The notes beneath the pieces are model-generated. The model had not been told where the DNA came from, did not search any database, and worked only from the letters and a program-made list of their open reading frames with translations. 64,000 bases of DNA, taken from contig NC_031478.1 of the NCBI RefSeq assembly GCF_000006565.2, forward strand, positions 5,046,212 to 5,110,211, written 5' to 3'. Numbering within the stretch: position 1 is the stretch's first letter; every line of letters begins with the position of its first letter. This document shows positions 26,101 through 36,503 of the stretch, piece after piece. The DNA comes from Toxoplasma gondii ME49 (Eukaryota > Apicomplexa > Conoidasida > Eucoccidiorida > Sarcocystidae). Position numbers and translations under genes: made by a program.

Positions 26101-27786
26101 AACGCCTGCCGTCTCGACAGCACTCGGCTTCTTCGCAAAAGGCCGATTTCACGGAACCAAGCAACCTGTGGTGACCGGTGTGGTGGAGCTGCGCTTCGAT
26201 GTCCTCATCTCTCCCGCCGAGATTGGAAGCTTTACAAGAAAAGGGGAAAACGTTTCTGAGATAGCATCGGTGAAAACGCGCTGCAATTCGCGAGGAAATG
26301 GAGACTGACTGTCTCAAAGAGAGAGCGACACGGTCTGTAATTCTGGAGAGCGTCACAGTTCGGTTTTACGACGAAAACGGAGAAACATGAGGGCTTTTTC
26401 TCAGAGAAATGATCAATTCCGGAGTTAAAAAGAAAAACAAAGACAGAAACATGCGCGCGCAACTCCGCGTACACAGACGCATGCACAACATCCACCAGGA
26501 CCCACCACCTCCAATCGATCCACGTCTAGCAGCAGGAACAGGAATCAATCCGAACGCCTATTTGAACATACGCAGATGGATCTGCACTGGGCTAATTGTG
26601 TGTGCGCTGGCCTGGGAGAGAACGCTCCGAAGAGGAAAACAGAAACGTTGAACGAAAACGACGTCGCCAGGCGCCAGAAAGAAGAAAAATCCTCTATAGC
26701 GAACCAGTCACGCGGCAGCACTTGGGAATCCAGGGGAGAAGAGAAACGAGGAAAAAGACAAAGTGACGCAACAACAATCAAACTCAACACAACGACCTTC
26801 CTGCATTTATCCACAGCACCAAGTAGTGCCGTCATCTACACACTTATGCGTTCACACATACACACATATAAATATATATGTACGTTTACGTAAAAACATA
26901 TATATACAAACATATATATATATATATGTATGAATATATATATTTATATATGCAAACATATATGTAGGCGTTTATATGTGTTGTGAGCGATGCCCGGAGA
27001 TTGGTTCGAAGACGCTGATTTTATGAGTGCGTTCACTAAGTTACAGGTTTGCGTTGTTTCGCAGATATAGGTCAAGAGATGTCCCGCACAAGGGAGGCGG
27101 GGGTGGGCACAGGAGAGAGCGCCGGGACTGGTTTCTTTTATGCGGATCTTCAAGTGATGTTTTCAGCTTAGGAAGAGCAAAGGCGGAGTGCGTACGCGCT
27201 GCTCGGAGTCATTTTTTTCACTTGACTTCCTCGTTTTTCTCTGACGCGCTCAGAGCAACACGAGAGACGCTGCAGGGCGACGGGGAACTGCGAGAGCTCC
27301 CAGAACGCTGGAGGCCCGGAGGAAAATGCAGCGGCAGGGGGAGTCGTCGATTCTGTCGATTTGGTGGAGAGCCAGCAAAAGAGAGGGCGCACCCCTGAAA
27401 AAGAGAAACAGCCGCGAGTCGTCTCTGGCCGATCCAGAAAAAAAAGGAGAGTCGGAAGGATGCGCGAACGAGAAAGAGAACTCGAGGGAGCAGAAGAAGC
27501 AGAAACCAGACACGAGACGCGGAGAGTGGAGTGATACGAGGAGAGGTCGCTGAGGCGAGAGAGGAGAGAACAGCAGGAGAGAGACGTTTTGGGGGAGAGA
27601 GTACGGCAGAGACATGAAGCGGAGATGGAGGGGAAGAGGCCTGTGCGATAGAAACGGCAACGCAGCACCGAGGAGAGCGTCGATCGCCAAGTGCAGAGAG
27701 GAAGAGAAATCGACGAAGACGCACTGAAGAGTCACAGAGAAGGCAACGAAACAAGGATAAACCTGCCAAGATTTCGGAACCGCAGC
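23196..27786. other. Gap upstream of SBPase with one coding-like patch
   Basis: Contains the SBPase promoter and the 3' flank of the gene at 27787. A Glu/Lys-rich frame at 23936-24209 looks like purine-rich low complexity rather than a gene. TA tracts lie at about 24857-24928 and 26865-26965. The only stretch with coding character is 25660-26270 (separate entry). Confidence 0.5.
25660..26270 (-). other. Unresolved coding-like segment
   Basis: GC rises here and long frames are open on both strands. On the minus strand a frame beginning after a good acceptor (pyrimidines then TTGTAAAG, near 26232) reads SNLGGRDEDIEAQL... for roughly 100 codons to a stop at 25928, and a second open stretch follows at 25896-25663. 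On the plus strand a 201-codon frame covers 25444-26049. I recognise no family and cannot choose a strand with certainty; it may be part of an unannotated gene or of a 3' UTR. Confidence 0.2.
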
Positions 27787-28726
27787 TTACTCCACATCCG
27801 TTTGGAGGACTCCGAAGTTGTCCTTGTAGTGACGGAGCTTGGCGAGAATCAACTCCGAGCCCAGAGTCCCCACGAGACACACTAGCGCCTGCTGCAGCCG
27901 CGCCGCCACCGCCTGGGGTGTATAGTCTCCGGAGCCGGAAGAAAAGGAAGAAGAGGAAGAAGAGGAAGAAGATGAAGAAGAGGAAGAAGATGAAGAAGAG
28001 GAAGAAGATGAAGAAGAGGAAGAAGAGGAGGAAGAGCCAGGAGATGGGGACGAAGGCGAGAGAGGTTGCCTGAAGCGAAAAGGCAGAGAGAAGGTGAGGC
28101 GGTTCGAGGCAGGAGCCGAGGAGCACAGAAGCACAGAGAAACCAACGCAGCAAGGAGGGAGAAGTGGAAGGAATGGCGGCAACGCCTCGAGAGAGACGGA
28201 CGCGACAGCAGGGCGCGTTCGGTCCACAAGAAGAGCCGATGAGAAGAAGAAACAAGAAACTGGAGAAAAGAGGGAAGGAGCAGCGAAGAGAGAAAGAAAA
28301 GGAAGAGAGCAAGAGATAGGATGAGAGGAATATGAAAACAGCACTAGGAGTGAAAGGAGTAAGATCAGAAGGACAAGAGAAGGAATAAGGAACGTGAGAA
28401 TGAAACGGCGACAGGTGGACGTAGAGCAGACCACAACCGTGAGAGACCGGTTCTCTTCTGCAGTCTCTGAACAAAGATCGACACTTGGAGATCTCCTCTC
28501 ACTTCACTTACACAAAGAAGAGAATATAGAGAAACCGCGACGACGTATGCCATGTTTGGACTGCTCCACCCTTTTTCTTCTTCTTGTTCTGCTTCTTCTC
28601 GTCTTGGTTTTCCTCGTTGTCGTCCGTCTCCTTCTCGTTCGCTTCTTCCGCTCTGTCCACCGCCTGCATTGGAAGTTGATTCACCTTGCTCTCCATTTCT
28701 TCTAATTCCTGATCAACTGCCGCCAT
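27787..28726 (-). CDS. Unidentified small protein, two exons
   Basis: Exon 28726-28512 begins MAAVDQELEEMESKVNQ, a charged coiled-coil-like segment followed by a Lys-rich patch; exon 28069-27787 ends in a well-formed segment (ARLQQALVCLVGTLGSELI, then a short charged tail ending TDVE). Donor GTAAGT and the acceptor after CGCTTCAG give phase 2 and a 165-residue product. A run of about 30 Ser residues at the start of exon 2 is the same DNA as a long pyrimidine tract, so an alternative acceptor nearer 27930 (CCCCAG) that removes the run is possible. No domain recognised. An in-frame TGA interrupts a further open stretch upstream (see findings), so the true start may differ. Confidence 0.45.
27945..28035. 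repeat. 18-bp GAAGAAGAGGAAGAAGAT tandem array
   Basis: Near-perfect purine repeat on the plus strand, read on the minus strand either as poly-Ser or as the pyrimidine tract of an acceptor. Confidence 0.85.
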
Positions 28727-29763
28727 CTCTTCCAGAGGGAACAGGTTTCGCCGCGAAGGCTGAGACGCGCTGTTGGCTTCCTCACAACGGAGACTCTTTC
28801 AGAGAGATCTCTCAACAAGCGCGTCTGTCGAACTCGACGCGACCGAGGCAGCAGAGAGAAGATCCACTTTCCTTCGACAGGCCTCTGGACTCAAGAGAAA
28901 TTCGAGCTCGATGAGAGTCACTCTCTGCTTCTCCATGACTTTTTTCTTCTCTCCTTTCTTTCTGGTCCTCTCCGTCATACTTCGTCTCTCCCGTTCTCTC
29001 GGCTTCTTCTCTCGTCACATCGCCCTGCTGTCTCCTCCGGGAGACTCCGCGCCTGCTGGCTCCTTCTGTTGAGTTTTCTCTCAACTCCCAGCCACGGAGA
29101 CACAAACACCGAGAAAGATGGCACCGGAAGCGAACGCTTCAGCTGCAAAAGACGGAAAGAAAAATGCCTCGCCGGTGTCTCGCGGAGGTTCTTGATTCCA
29201 GCGCAAACGCGCGCATGCAGTGTCGGTTTCCCGACGACCCAGGAAGTGAGAGACGCTGCACGCGAGCGGTTTCTCTACCTTTTCAAATTCCGACTCTCCT
29301 ATTTGAAAGTGGAGAAAATCTCTTTCTCGCAGACTTTTCTCTTCCTCGTTCATGCTCGCGTTCATCTCCTCCTTCCAACGGCTTCGGGAGGTTCTGCCTC
29401 AGCGTCAACGGAGACATAGAAGAGAACTTCGTCGTCGCTCCAGACCACGGCGCCGAAAGGCAGAAACAGAAGAAAATGCAGCGCGTTGAGTGGAGACGAA
29501 GGCTTTCCCCCTCTGGCGGTGCTTCTCAGGTGTATGTACTCCTCAACGAGCTGTCTCGGTCGCAGCTTTTCGAACGGGTGCCCGCAGATGCCTTGTCGGG
29601 TTTCCGTCCCCTTTGAAAGGCTTTGTTTTTCGGATGCGGTTTCTCCACTCCATCTCACAGAGGCGGACGACCTTTTCTCGGTCTGATCTACACTCCCTTT
29701 CCTCAAAGACACCCAGGAAGGGAGAAACAGACTCTTTTTTCTCCGTCCTCGCCTTTGCCAACG
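28727..29763. other. Divergent promoter region, 27.8-kb gene / RPP21
   Basis: About 1 kb between divergent starts. Holds a minus-strand frame from ATG 28936 interrupted by TGA at 28801-28799, and mixed open frames at 29080-29600 without a family signature. Confidence 0.5.
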
Positions 29764-31149
29764 ATGGCGTTTCTGTTCTCCGCTCCTTTCTCCCGCGTCG
29801 CTGTCGGGCGTCCAGGCGCACATCTACACGACGCAGGAACTCTCCAATATCACACACATTTTTCTTCTTCGTCTTCTCCTTTCTCTTCTTCTTCTCTCTC
29901 CTCTTCTTCATCGTCGTCTTCTCTCTCCTCTTCTTCATCGTCGTCTTCTCTCTCCTCTTCGTCGTCGTCTTCTTCTTCCTCTTCATCGTCGTCTTCTTCT
30001 TCCTCTTCATCGTCGTCTTCTCTCTCCTCTTCATCGTCGTCTTCCCTCTCCTCTTCGTCGTCGTCTTCTCTCTCCTCCTCTTCATCGTCGTCTTCTCTCT
30101 CTTCTGGTGCTCCTCTCTCGGTTGGACCTAGTTCACCGGTTCCGCGTCCTAACGCGGTGCACCACCAGGTGAACTTCCTGGTGCAGGGAAGCGTTTCGAA
30201 TGTCTTTCTCTCGCTCGCCTTGTCTCGCGCGTTGATGCGTAGCGCGACGGCGATCAGTCGCAAACATTCTCTCCGATTGCACTCTGAGCTCAAGTGGAGC
30301 GCCTGCAGGAACTGCGCAACTCCGTTCGTCCCCGGAGTCACTTGCTCTGTGCGACTCCTGCAGAGCGCTCTCGCCGCGTCGACCGGAGAACATGCCTGCG
30401 ACCTGTGCCGACGGCCGAAGCGGCAGCGACGTAGCCGCAAGCCGACAGGGCGCGACGAGGCGGCGGAAGGCCGCACGAGAAGTCGAAGCCTCTGGGCAAG
30501 AGGAGGCGATCGATCTGCACAAGACAGCGAAGGGAGAGAGGAAGAAGCGAGAAGGCGAGCGACATGCGCAGCAGGCCCAACGGGCGCCGGCCGAGGTGGA
30601 CCTGCAGAAGAGAGGCCGACGGTGATGAAACACAATCGTGAGGAGCAGAGGGAAGCAGCGCCGGAACAACCGACAGAAGATGGACATGTTGAAGAAGGTG
30701 CAGAGTCAGTGTGGTTTCAAGGAAAGGAAGGACAGAGTGCTCCTCGCACAAAAAGGAGAATTCGTCGCTCTGGAATGAGTTCCAGAATGCGAAATCGACA
30801 AGATCGAGAAGACTGCCGACAGTTGAAAGACACAGAGACACCGGACGCCTGCCCTCATCTCTCCGCTTTTCCCTCGAATTCTTCCTCTTCTGTCTCCTCT
30901 TCTGTCTCCTCTTCTGTCTCCTCTTCTGTCTCCTCTTCTCGTCCCTGTGCGTCTGGAGGTCCTGTGTCTGGCTGTTCGCGTTCTTCTCCCTGTTGGAGAG
31001 ATCGTTTGCGTCACTCTTTGTCAGAGACGAACGCGAGTGAAGAGACACCGTCTGCATTCGTCGTTGTCACTTGTCTCACATGTGGGGTGTCTCGGCGCAG
31101 AGGCGCGTTACCGCAGACGCCGTTGGAGGACGAAAGTGCAGAACGGTAA
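29764..31149 (+). CDS. RPP21: RNase P protein subunit, Rpp21/Rpr2 family
   Basis: A single open frame of 461 residues from ATG 29764. The Rpr2/Rpp21 core starts near residue 135 (HHQVNFLVQGSV), continues through the helical LALSRALMRSATAISRKHSLR segment and reaches the first zinc pair CRNC at residues 181/184 followed by FVPGVTCSVRL. The second pair, TCLTCG (cysteines 437/440), is followed by VSRRRG. This order matches human Rpp21, a subunit of nuclear RNase P that trims 5' leaders from pre-tRNA and binds zinc through these four cysteines. In the usual protein the pairs are about 27 residues apart; here about 250 Arg/Glu/Ser-rich residues intervene. The ~85-residue Ser run near the N terminus (29865-30110) could instead be the pyrimidine tract of an intron ending at the TAG near 30130, in which case the first exon lies upstream. 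Confidence 0.8.
   Translation: MAFLFSAPFSRVAVGRPGAHLHDAGTLQYHTHFSSSSSPFSSSSLSSSSSSSSLSSSSSSSSLSSSSSSSSSSSSSSSSSSSSSSSLSSSSSSSLSSSSSSSLSSSSSSSSLSSGAPLSVGPSSPVPRPNAVHHQVNFLVQGSVSNVFLSLALSRALMRSATAISRKHSLRLHSELKWSACRNCATPFVPGVTCSVRLLQSALAASTGEHACDLCRRPKRQRRSRKPTGRDEAAEGRTRSRSLWARGGDRSAQDSEGREEEARRRATCAAGPTGAGRGGPAEERPTVMKHNREEQREAAPEQPTEDGHVEEGAESVWFQGKEGQSAPRTKRRIRRSGMSSRMRNRQDREDCRQLKDTETPDACPHLSAFPSNSSSSVSSSVSSSVSSSVSSSRPCASGGPVSGCSRSSPCWRDRLRHSLSETNASEETPSAFVVVTCLTCGVSRRRGALPQTPLEDESAER
29865..30110. repeat. Pyrimidine-rich TCTCTCCTCTTCATCGTCGTCTTC array
   Basis: About ten imperfect copies of a 24-33 base unit, read as poly-Ser in the RPP21 frame. A second array, four copies of a 15-base TCTTCTGTCTCC-type unit, lies at about 30885-30940 in the same frame. 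Confidence 0.85.
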
Positions 31150-32166
31150 TGTCTTTGTTTCTCGCGGCTTCGAACAAGGGTGCAACTCCTTCTTCGCAGT
31201 TCTTTTCAGCGACACACACTCTCCGTTTTCGATGCCGGAGAAGAAGCGGCAAGCGCGTAAGAAAGTGGATCGAGAGTCGGCCGCTTCCAACATGACTTCG
31301 AAAAATCGGTAAAACGCTGCTTTTCGGTCTCCTCGGTGTGCTTGTGGCGAACGAGGCTTTTTCAGAGTGCAAAATGCAACTCGGACTTTTCTTCTCTCCT
31401 CTGGAGGCCTCGCCTCTGGGAGATGTGTGAGCTATGCGCTTGGACTGTTCCTCTAACGGTTTCAAGAAACGTCGATTCATGCGCAGTCGAACGGCGTTCA
31501 GTGCAGGCTGAACCAAGCCTATCGACCTGAGCATTTCTCTGCTCACTGGATTGCGCGACCGCTCTCAAGTCTGAGGAAAATGTCTTCCTCATTCGCTGCC
31601 ACCATGGGAAGCAAAACAGTTTACACCTCCTGGAGATTAGTCGACAGCTCCAGGTAGTTGACTTCTGTATTGTGTGACGTCACGCTGTTCCGCAGCGGCT
31701 ACGCTTCAGAGAACAGATGAACATTACCGTTAGAACTCGTATCCACAGCGAGCGAAAACACCCACAACTCTGACTCTCCCTCCAGAGGTGAACGGCCACC
31801 CAGAGGGTGCAGTGCAGCTCTAACTCCTCAGAGCTGGCGGGAATCGCGCAAAACCAAGCAAACGTTCACATACTTTATCTCTGCATGCAGAGGAACTCGC
31901 GCAGAGGAAGAAGGCTCCAAATCGACTTCTCTAGATGCATATATATATATATATATATATACATGTGCATTTAAATGTATGTTGGAGATGTATTCCATGT
32001 AAACCAGCACATGTTGGGAGAGAATCGTCCATCAGTCCGCAGAGAGGTGTGTATCTGAAAATGCGAAGAGATACAACAATAAATCGATAGAGACTCGGTT
32101 CTAAATACACTCACGTCCACACTTCCACGATTGTATGTCTATCGAGTTACTTGTTTTTATCTATAC

Positions 32167-32205
<39 letters not shown>

Positions 32206-33649
32206 TATCAGTGGAGTAGTCACAATTGACGCACGAATGAAGAAGATGCGGCTGTTTGCCTCTTCAGTTCATACGCCCGCGCAGGAATCAACGACGAGAG
32301 GAAAAGCAGTCCCCGCGCCCACCGAGTGTACGTACACTGCATCTGCGTGGCAGGCCTCGAAGACTGTCTTTCTTCAGAAGGCTCATAAGCAACCGCGTCT
32401 CTCCACGCTACGCGCCTCCAAACTCAAAATTCGAATTTGCCGGAACTCGGCGAAAGCGACATCACGCTTTGTTTCCGCCCGAACTGTGTTGTCCCTTTGG
32501 AGACACATACGTGGCACATATACATATGTATATATATATATATATTTATATCTACGAATTTACTTATAAATACCAGTGACTATATATACACGTCTATTTT
32601 TATGGATATTTATGCACCTATTTATGCGTTCCTGTGCATGTAGAGAAAACTGTAGATGGATATGTCTGTGTGTGCCTTCATATCACTGCTTAGATATTTC
32701 CGCCGGTAACGTGAAGCTGCTTACATTCATGCTTAGATGGGTATTCGTGCATATCCGTATACATATATATATATATATATATTTAAATATATTTATATAT
32801 TTATATTTAAATATATTTATATGTATACGCATATGCACATATCGAGTATACACGTCGCCACAATGCGTGAAGTGATGTGAATGTGCCGAAGTGTATATCC
32901 GTGCAGTGTGCCGTTTGTTGCACTTCAAAAGCAGGGACGGAGAAGCTCCGCGCAGTCTCCGAGGCAACTCGCGCGTTCGGTGTAAGAAGTCTGTGACTGT
33001 GTCTAAACAAAACAGAAAGCATACCCTCGCTTGAGGTCTGGAGGAGTGCATTGTTATTGCATTTGGAATAGCGTCTTGAATCTTTACTAAACTGTGGGGA
33101 AACGTTCTTTCGTTCCACAATGGTAGAGCGACTGTGGGGGTCGAGTTTTGATGTCTCTGCACTGTGCCTCGAATCGTCCTTCCCCCGGATTCCACGAGTT
33201 CGAGGAGGAAAAAACCTTCAAGCAGAGACGCCACCGCAAGCCTGCTTGACAGTCGACTCCCAGGTCCCTGCCTGTAACGCGAGAGACGGCTGAACACAGA
33301 CGAGCCAGGTGAGCGGACCCTGCAGCTCGGTCTGCGCGCCGGAGTCCTGCGAAACGTTATGTCAGCGAGAAAAGCTGAATTTCGAGAGAGTGAACGCGAG
33401 AAGAGGCAAAGAGACAAAATGGCAGCATTGACGAAGCGCGGAAAACACAAGTGTGTCTCCAACAGATCAGGTCGGCGCAAGAAACGAAGGCGAAGGAGAA
33501 GCAAGGAAACGTCGGCGGAGAAAGAGACCGACAAGTGAATCCGGAAGCGATGCCAAAGCGGTGAAACCGAACCATCAGAAACAGAGAGAAATCGGTAGAG
33601 AAGATGAAAACGGAGAGGTGCCAGCTGGCCTTTCTGTCTTGCCGCAAAT
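31150..33649. other. Convergent intergenic region rich in TA tracts
   Basis: Between the 3' ends of RPP21 and the 34-kb gene. TA tracts at about 31937-31975, 32170-32203, 32518-32575 and 32755-32835, and a 14-bp palindrome AGTGTACGTACACT at 32325-32338. No coding region was seen. Confidence 0.6.
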
Positions 33650-34681
33650 TTAGAGGGAGCAAGGGCAAGACGGCGAGGCGTCGGACTGGGAGTCGGCTTT
33701 CTCTTCTTCCCGGTTTCGCTGTCTCTTGGCTTTCGCCTGGAAAAACTGTACATACACAGGACGGTCCTTTAGCCACGGCGGAAGGTTGGTGATGTCTGTG
33801 ATTTCCTTCATGGCGGGCGTTTCGTCGGGAATGTGACGGGCGAGGCTGTCTCGGCATTTTTCCAGCTCTCCCTCCAATCTAGCGCAGAGGAAGTCCACTG
33901 GCACCGCATCGCGAGAGACCTCCTTTTCCTCGCTTCCTCCATCCCCCGCGACTCGTTGCAGCGCCTCTGGCCCCCCGCCAGGTGTACGTACACCCGAGCG
34001 TCCCCAGAGCGAGGTCGGCAAGTCCCGGCACTGGCTGTAGAAGAGACGGTGGGTGTGGTAGCACTTCCAGTCCTCGGCTTCCCCGCTTCTTCTCTTCAGT
34101 TCTTCCTCGAAGAGCATGTCCGTCGACCGCTGGTGCTCGAAGAGCCGACTGCTCATGAACGCGATGAAGGCAGTGTTCAGAAGCAGGGAAGAGTACTTGA
34201 CTTTCTGCTGCAGACTCTTCTGCTTCCAGAACTGTCGCGCCTCTCGCCGCAGTGACGCCAGCCGCGAGGAGAAACTCCAGGACGAGCGCGGAGACTCCGC
34301 CGAGGACGCAAACGGACGCGCGGGAGAACTGAGAAAGGCGGGAGACCGCAGGCGAGACGCCACAGGGGAAGAAGAAAAAAGCACTGAAGAAGACGAGAAG
34401 CGCGGCCAGGGAGAGGAACCAGAAAGAGAGACGGAAGGAGACGAAGAAGAAGAGAAGGAAGGAGACGGAGAAGAAGAGAAGGAAGAAGACGGAGAAGTGA
34501 AAGAAGTAGAGAAGAGACGAGAGCGAGGAGAAGCAGACGACGAAGAGGAGCAAGAGCGAGATAAGGAAGGAGATAGAGAGAACGCAGAGATAAAAGAGAG
34601 AAGACGAGAGCGAGGCAGAGAGGAAAGACAACGGGGGAAGTCGGCAGGAGCGCCGTCGGCTCTGAGCCTGTCCGCCGCCAT
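33650..34681 (-). CDS. Unidentified 343-residue protein, probably organellar
   Basis: Single-exon frame from the ATG at 34681 (MAADRLRADGAPADF). Residues ~15-150 are Ser/Arg-rich and nearly lack acidic residues, as expected of a long mitochondrial-type presequence. A basic Trp/Gln/Lys segment then leads into one candidate membrane segment (SSLLLNTAFIAFMSSRLF), and the C-terminal half is soluble, charged and cysteine-containing, with CYHTHRLFYSQC and PPWLKDRPVYVQFFQAKAKR. The latter half has even composition and looks conserved. A single-pass inner-membrane protein of the respiratory chain or ATP synthase would fit, but I recognise no family. Codons around 34420-34580 are a purine repeat on the plus strand, giving the Ser run. 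Confidence 0.65.
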   Translation of the reverse strand: MAADRLRADGAPADFPRCLSSLPRSRLLSFISAFSLSPSLSRSCSSSSSASPRSRLFSTSFTSPSSSFSSSPSPSFSSSSSPSVSLSGSSPWPRFSSSSVLFSSSPVASRLRSPAFLSSPARPFASSAESPRSSWSFSSRLASLRREARQFWKQKSLQQKVKYSSLLLNTAFIAFMSSRLFEHQRSTDMLFEEELKRRSGEAEDWKCYHTHRLFYSQCRDLPTSLWGRSGVRTPGGGPEALQRVAGDGGSEEKEVSRDAVPVDFLCARLEGELEKCRDSLARHIPDETPAMKEITDITNLPPWLKDRPVYVQFFQAKAKRQRNREEEKADSQSDASPSCPCSL

Positions 34682-36503
34682 GACTGTACACCCTACACTG
34701 TAGAGTGTGTCTGTGGAAGCAAGGGAGGTCGCAAAAAGCGGCAGGAACGGGAAGAGTTGAGTTGCAGATGCACAGACATGCAACGAACGCCAGACAAGAG
34801 GGAAGAGAAGGTGCTTGATCGTTATCTTCGGTTTCCAGCTCTTGAAATCGCCTCAACGGAACTGGTGGAGCAGACTGGCAGAGAGGAAGGCGATGAGAGA
34901 ACGAGCTGGGGAGAGAGTCCGTGACTTCTCCGCCAAGCCTGTGTCGAAAGGGGAAGTTGGAAATGCCCACGCAGGACGAGAGTGACCGCTGAAGACTCTT
35001 TTTTCCGGAGCTCCTTTCTTTCTCCGAGGAAACACCATCCGACCTTGAGAGTCCTGGGGGTACACTTTAGAAGAAAGGAGAAGACCGCAGAGACCTCACT
35101 CCCCACTCCGACTCTGTCCGTTTCTCCGGGGAAGAAGAGAGACAAGAGGGCGCGGAGAAACGGGATGAGACGTCCAGCGGAGTCTTCGCGACACAGGCTC
35201 TCCTCTCCTCTCCTTTTCAAATCCGAGTCTCCGAAAAAATCTCCACACTCTGGAAGTCCCTTTCGTCTCTTTCGCTCTCCTTCGCTCGACACTCTGCGGT
35301 CGCTGGAGACTCGGTGATCGCTGGAGACTCGGTGATCGCTCGAGAGAAAAGAGAACGTTTCCTCCACCTCGACTGCGAAAAGAAAGCGTGACAGCTGAGT
35401 CTGCGACTTTTCTTGCACACCGAGATGCGCGCGCGAGGGGAAGAGGCGGGTGCCGAAGGCGCGGCGAGGAATGCGCCGAGGTTCTCCGTTTTCTGTTCTT
35501 TTTCCTGTCGACGCTTCTCTCCTTCAAAGCGAAGGCCTCCTCCTCGCGAGACTCATCTTCTCCCAACTACGCAGCGCTCGAATCGAGCGCGATGAGGGGG
35601 CGGGAGGTTACAGAAAGTTCTTCTTGGCGTTCTGTTGCTTCTTCATCACATCGTCTTCGCCAACTATTTTGCGTGTTTGCCTTTCTGTGAGGGTGTTTGC
35701 AAAGTGGAAAGAAAAACGAGAGTCACGGGAAAAAAATCAACGCCTTTCATCCCCTTGCATCCGCCTGGGATATCGCGTGGTGCGTTTCTCCTTCCCCAGG
35801 GACGGTCGTCTTCCTTCCCTCTTCTTCTCCTCCTGTCCTTGTCTTCCAAATCTTTTTCAAGATTTCTCCGGAGAAAGACAGAGGCGAGCCGATTCTGCGA
35901 CCTCTTCGTCTCTTCTTTCCTTTCAGGCTGAAAGATTTTCGCACCTGCGCGCTGTCCGTGCATTCCTCGGGTGTATATACACTCGGTCTTTTTCTTCTGT
36001 TGCGTCTGTTTTTATGTCGTGGCCAGTGCGTTTTTTTCTTTTCTTCAGAAACGGAAAGCCGCGCTTAGTGGACGAGGATTTTCGAATTCCTGGGGCCTTC
36101 CCTCACCTGGTTTTCTCGCGTCGTCTCCCCTCTGTCAGTTTCCTTCCCGCTTTTCTTGTGTTTCTTCTCCCTCTTCTTTCCTCCTGCCCCGTGCATCCCG
36201 GCTGTTTCCTCTCCCCTTTTCTCTCTTGTTCTCCGGTGGACCGCCACTCCTTCCTCGTTCTTTCGCCTCCCTTCTTTCTCTTCACTCTCCTCCCCTTCCG
36301 TCTTTTCTCGTCTCTCTGCCTCCCCTGTACTTCCCTGTCTCCTTCGTCTCTCTTCTCTCTCCTGTCCGCTCCGGCCCTCGCTGCAGCCGTCGTTCCTTCA
36401 CCGCCTCACAGCTCGAGTGTCTCGGCTGCGTCCGTGTTCCGCGTCCGGCGCGGCGAACGCGCGTCCTGGATTCTCCTCCACGTTCTCTTTCTCTTCGCAG
36501 AAA
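34682..36503. other. Divergent region with probable 5' UTR intron of the FHA gene
   Basis: About 1.8 kb between divergent starts. Ends in a strong acceptor (TCTCTTCGCAG at 36490-36500) only three bases before the FHA-protein ATG, so its 5' UTR is probably spliced. Remaining open frames are pyrimidine-rich (Ser/Leu/Phe/Arg) and not convincing. Confidence 0.5.

Noticed and set aside
29543..30635. Long minus-strand frames of Lys/Arg/Glu/Asp repeats opposite RPP21
   Set aside because: They are the complement of the pyrimidine-rich poly-Ser array and have no family signature.
34116..34703. Plus-strand 195-codon Glu/Lys/Asp-rich frame
   Set aside because: Shadow of the Ser-rich presequence of the minus-strand gene, which has the more natural downstream half.
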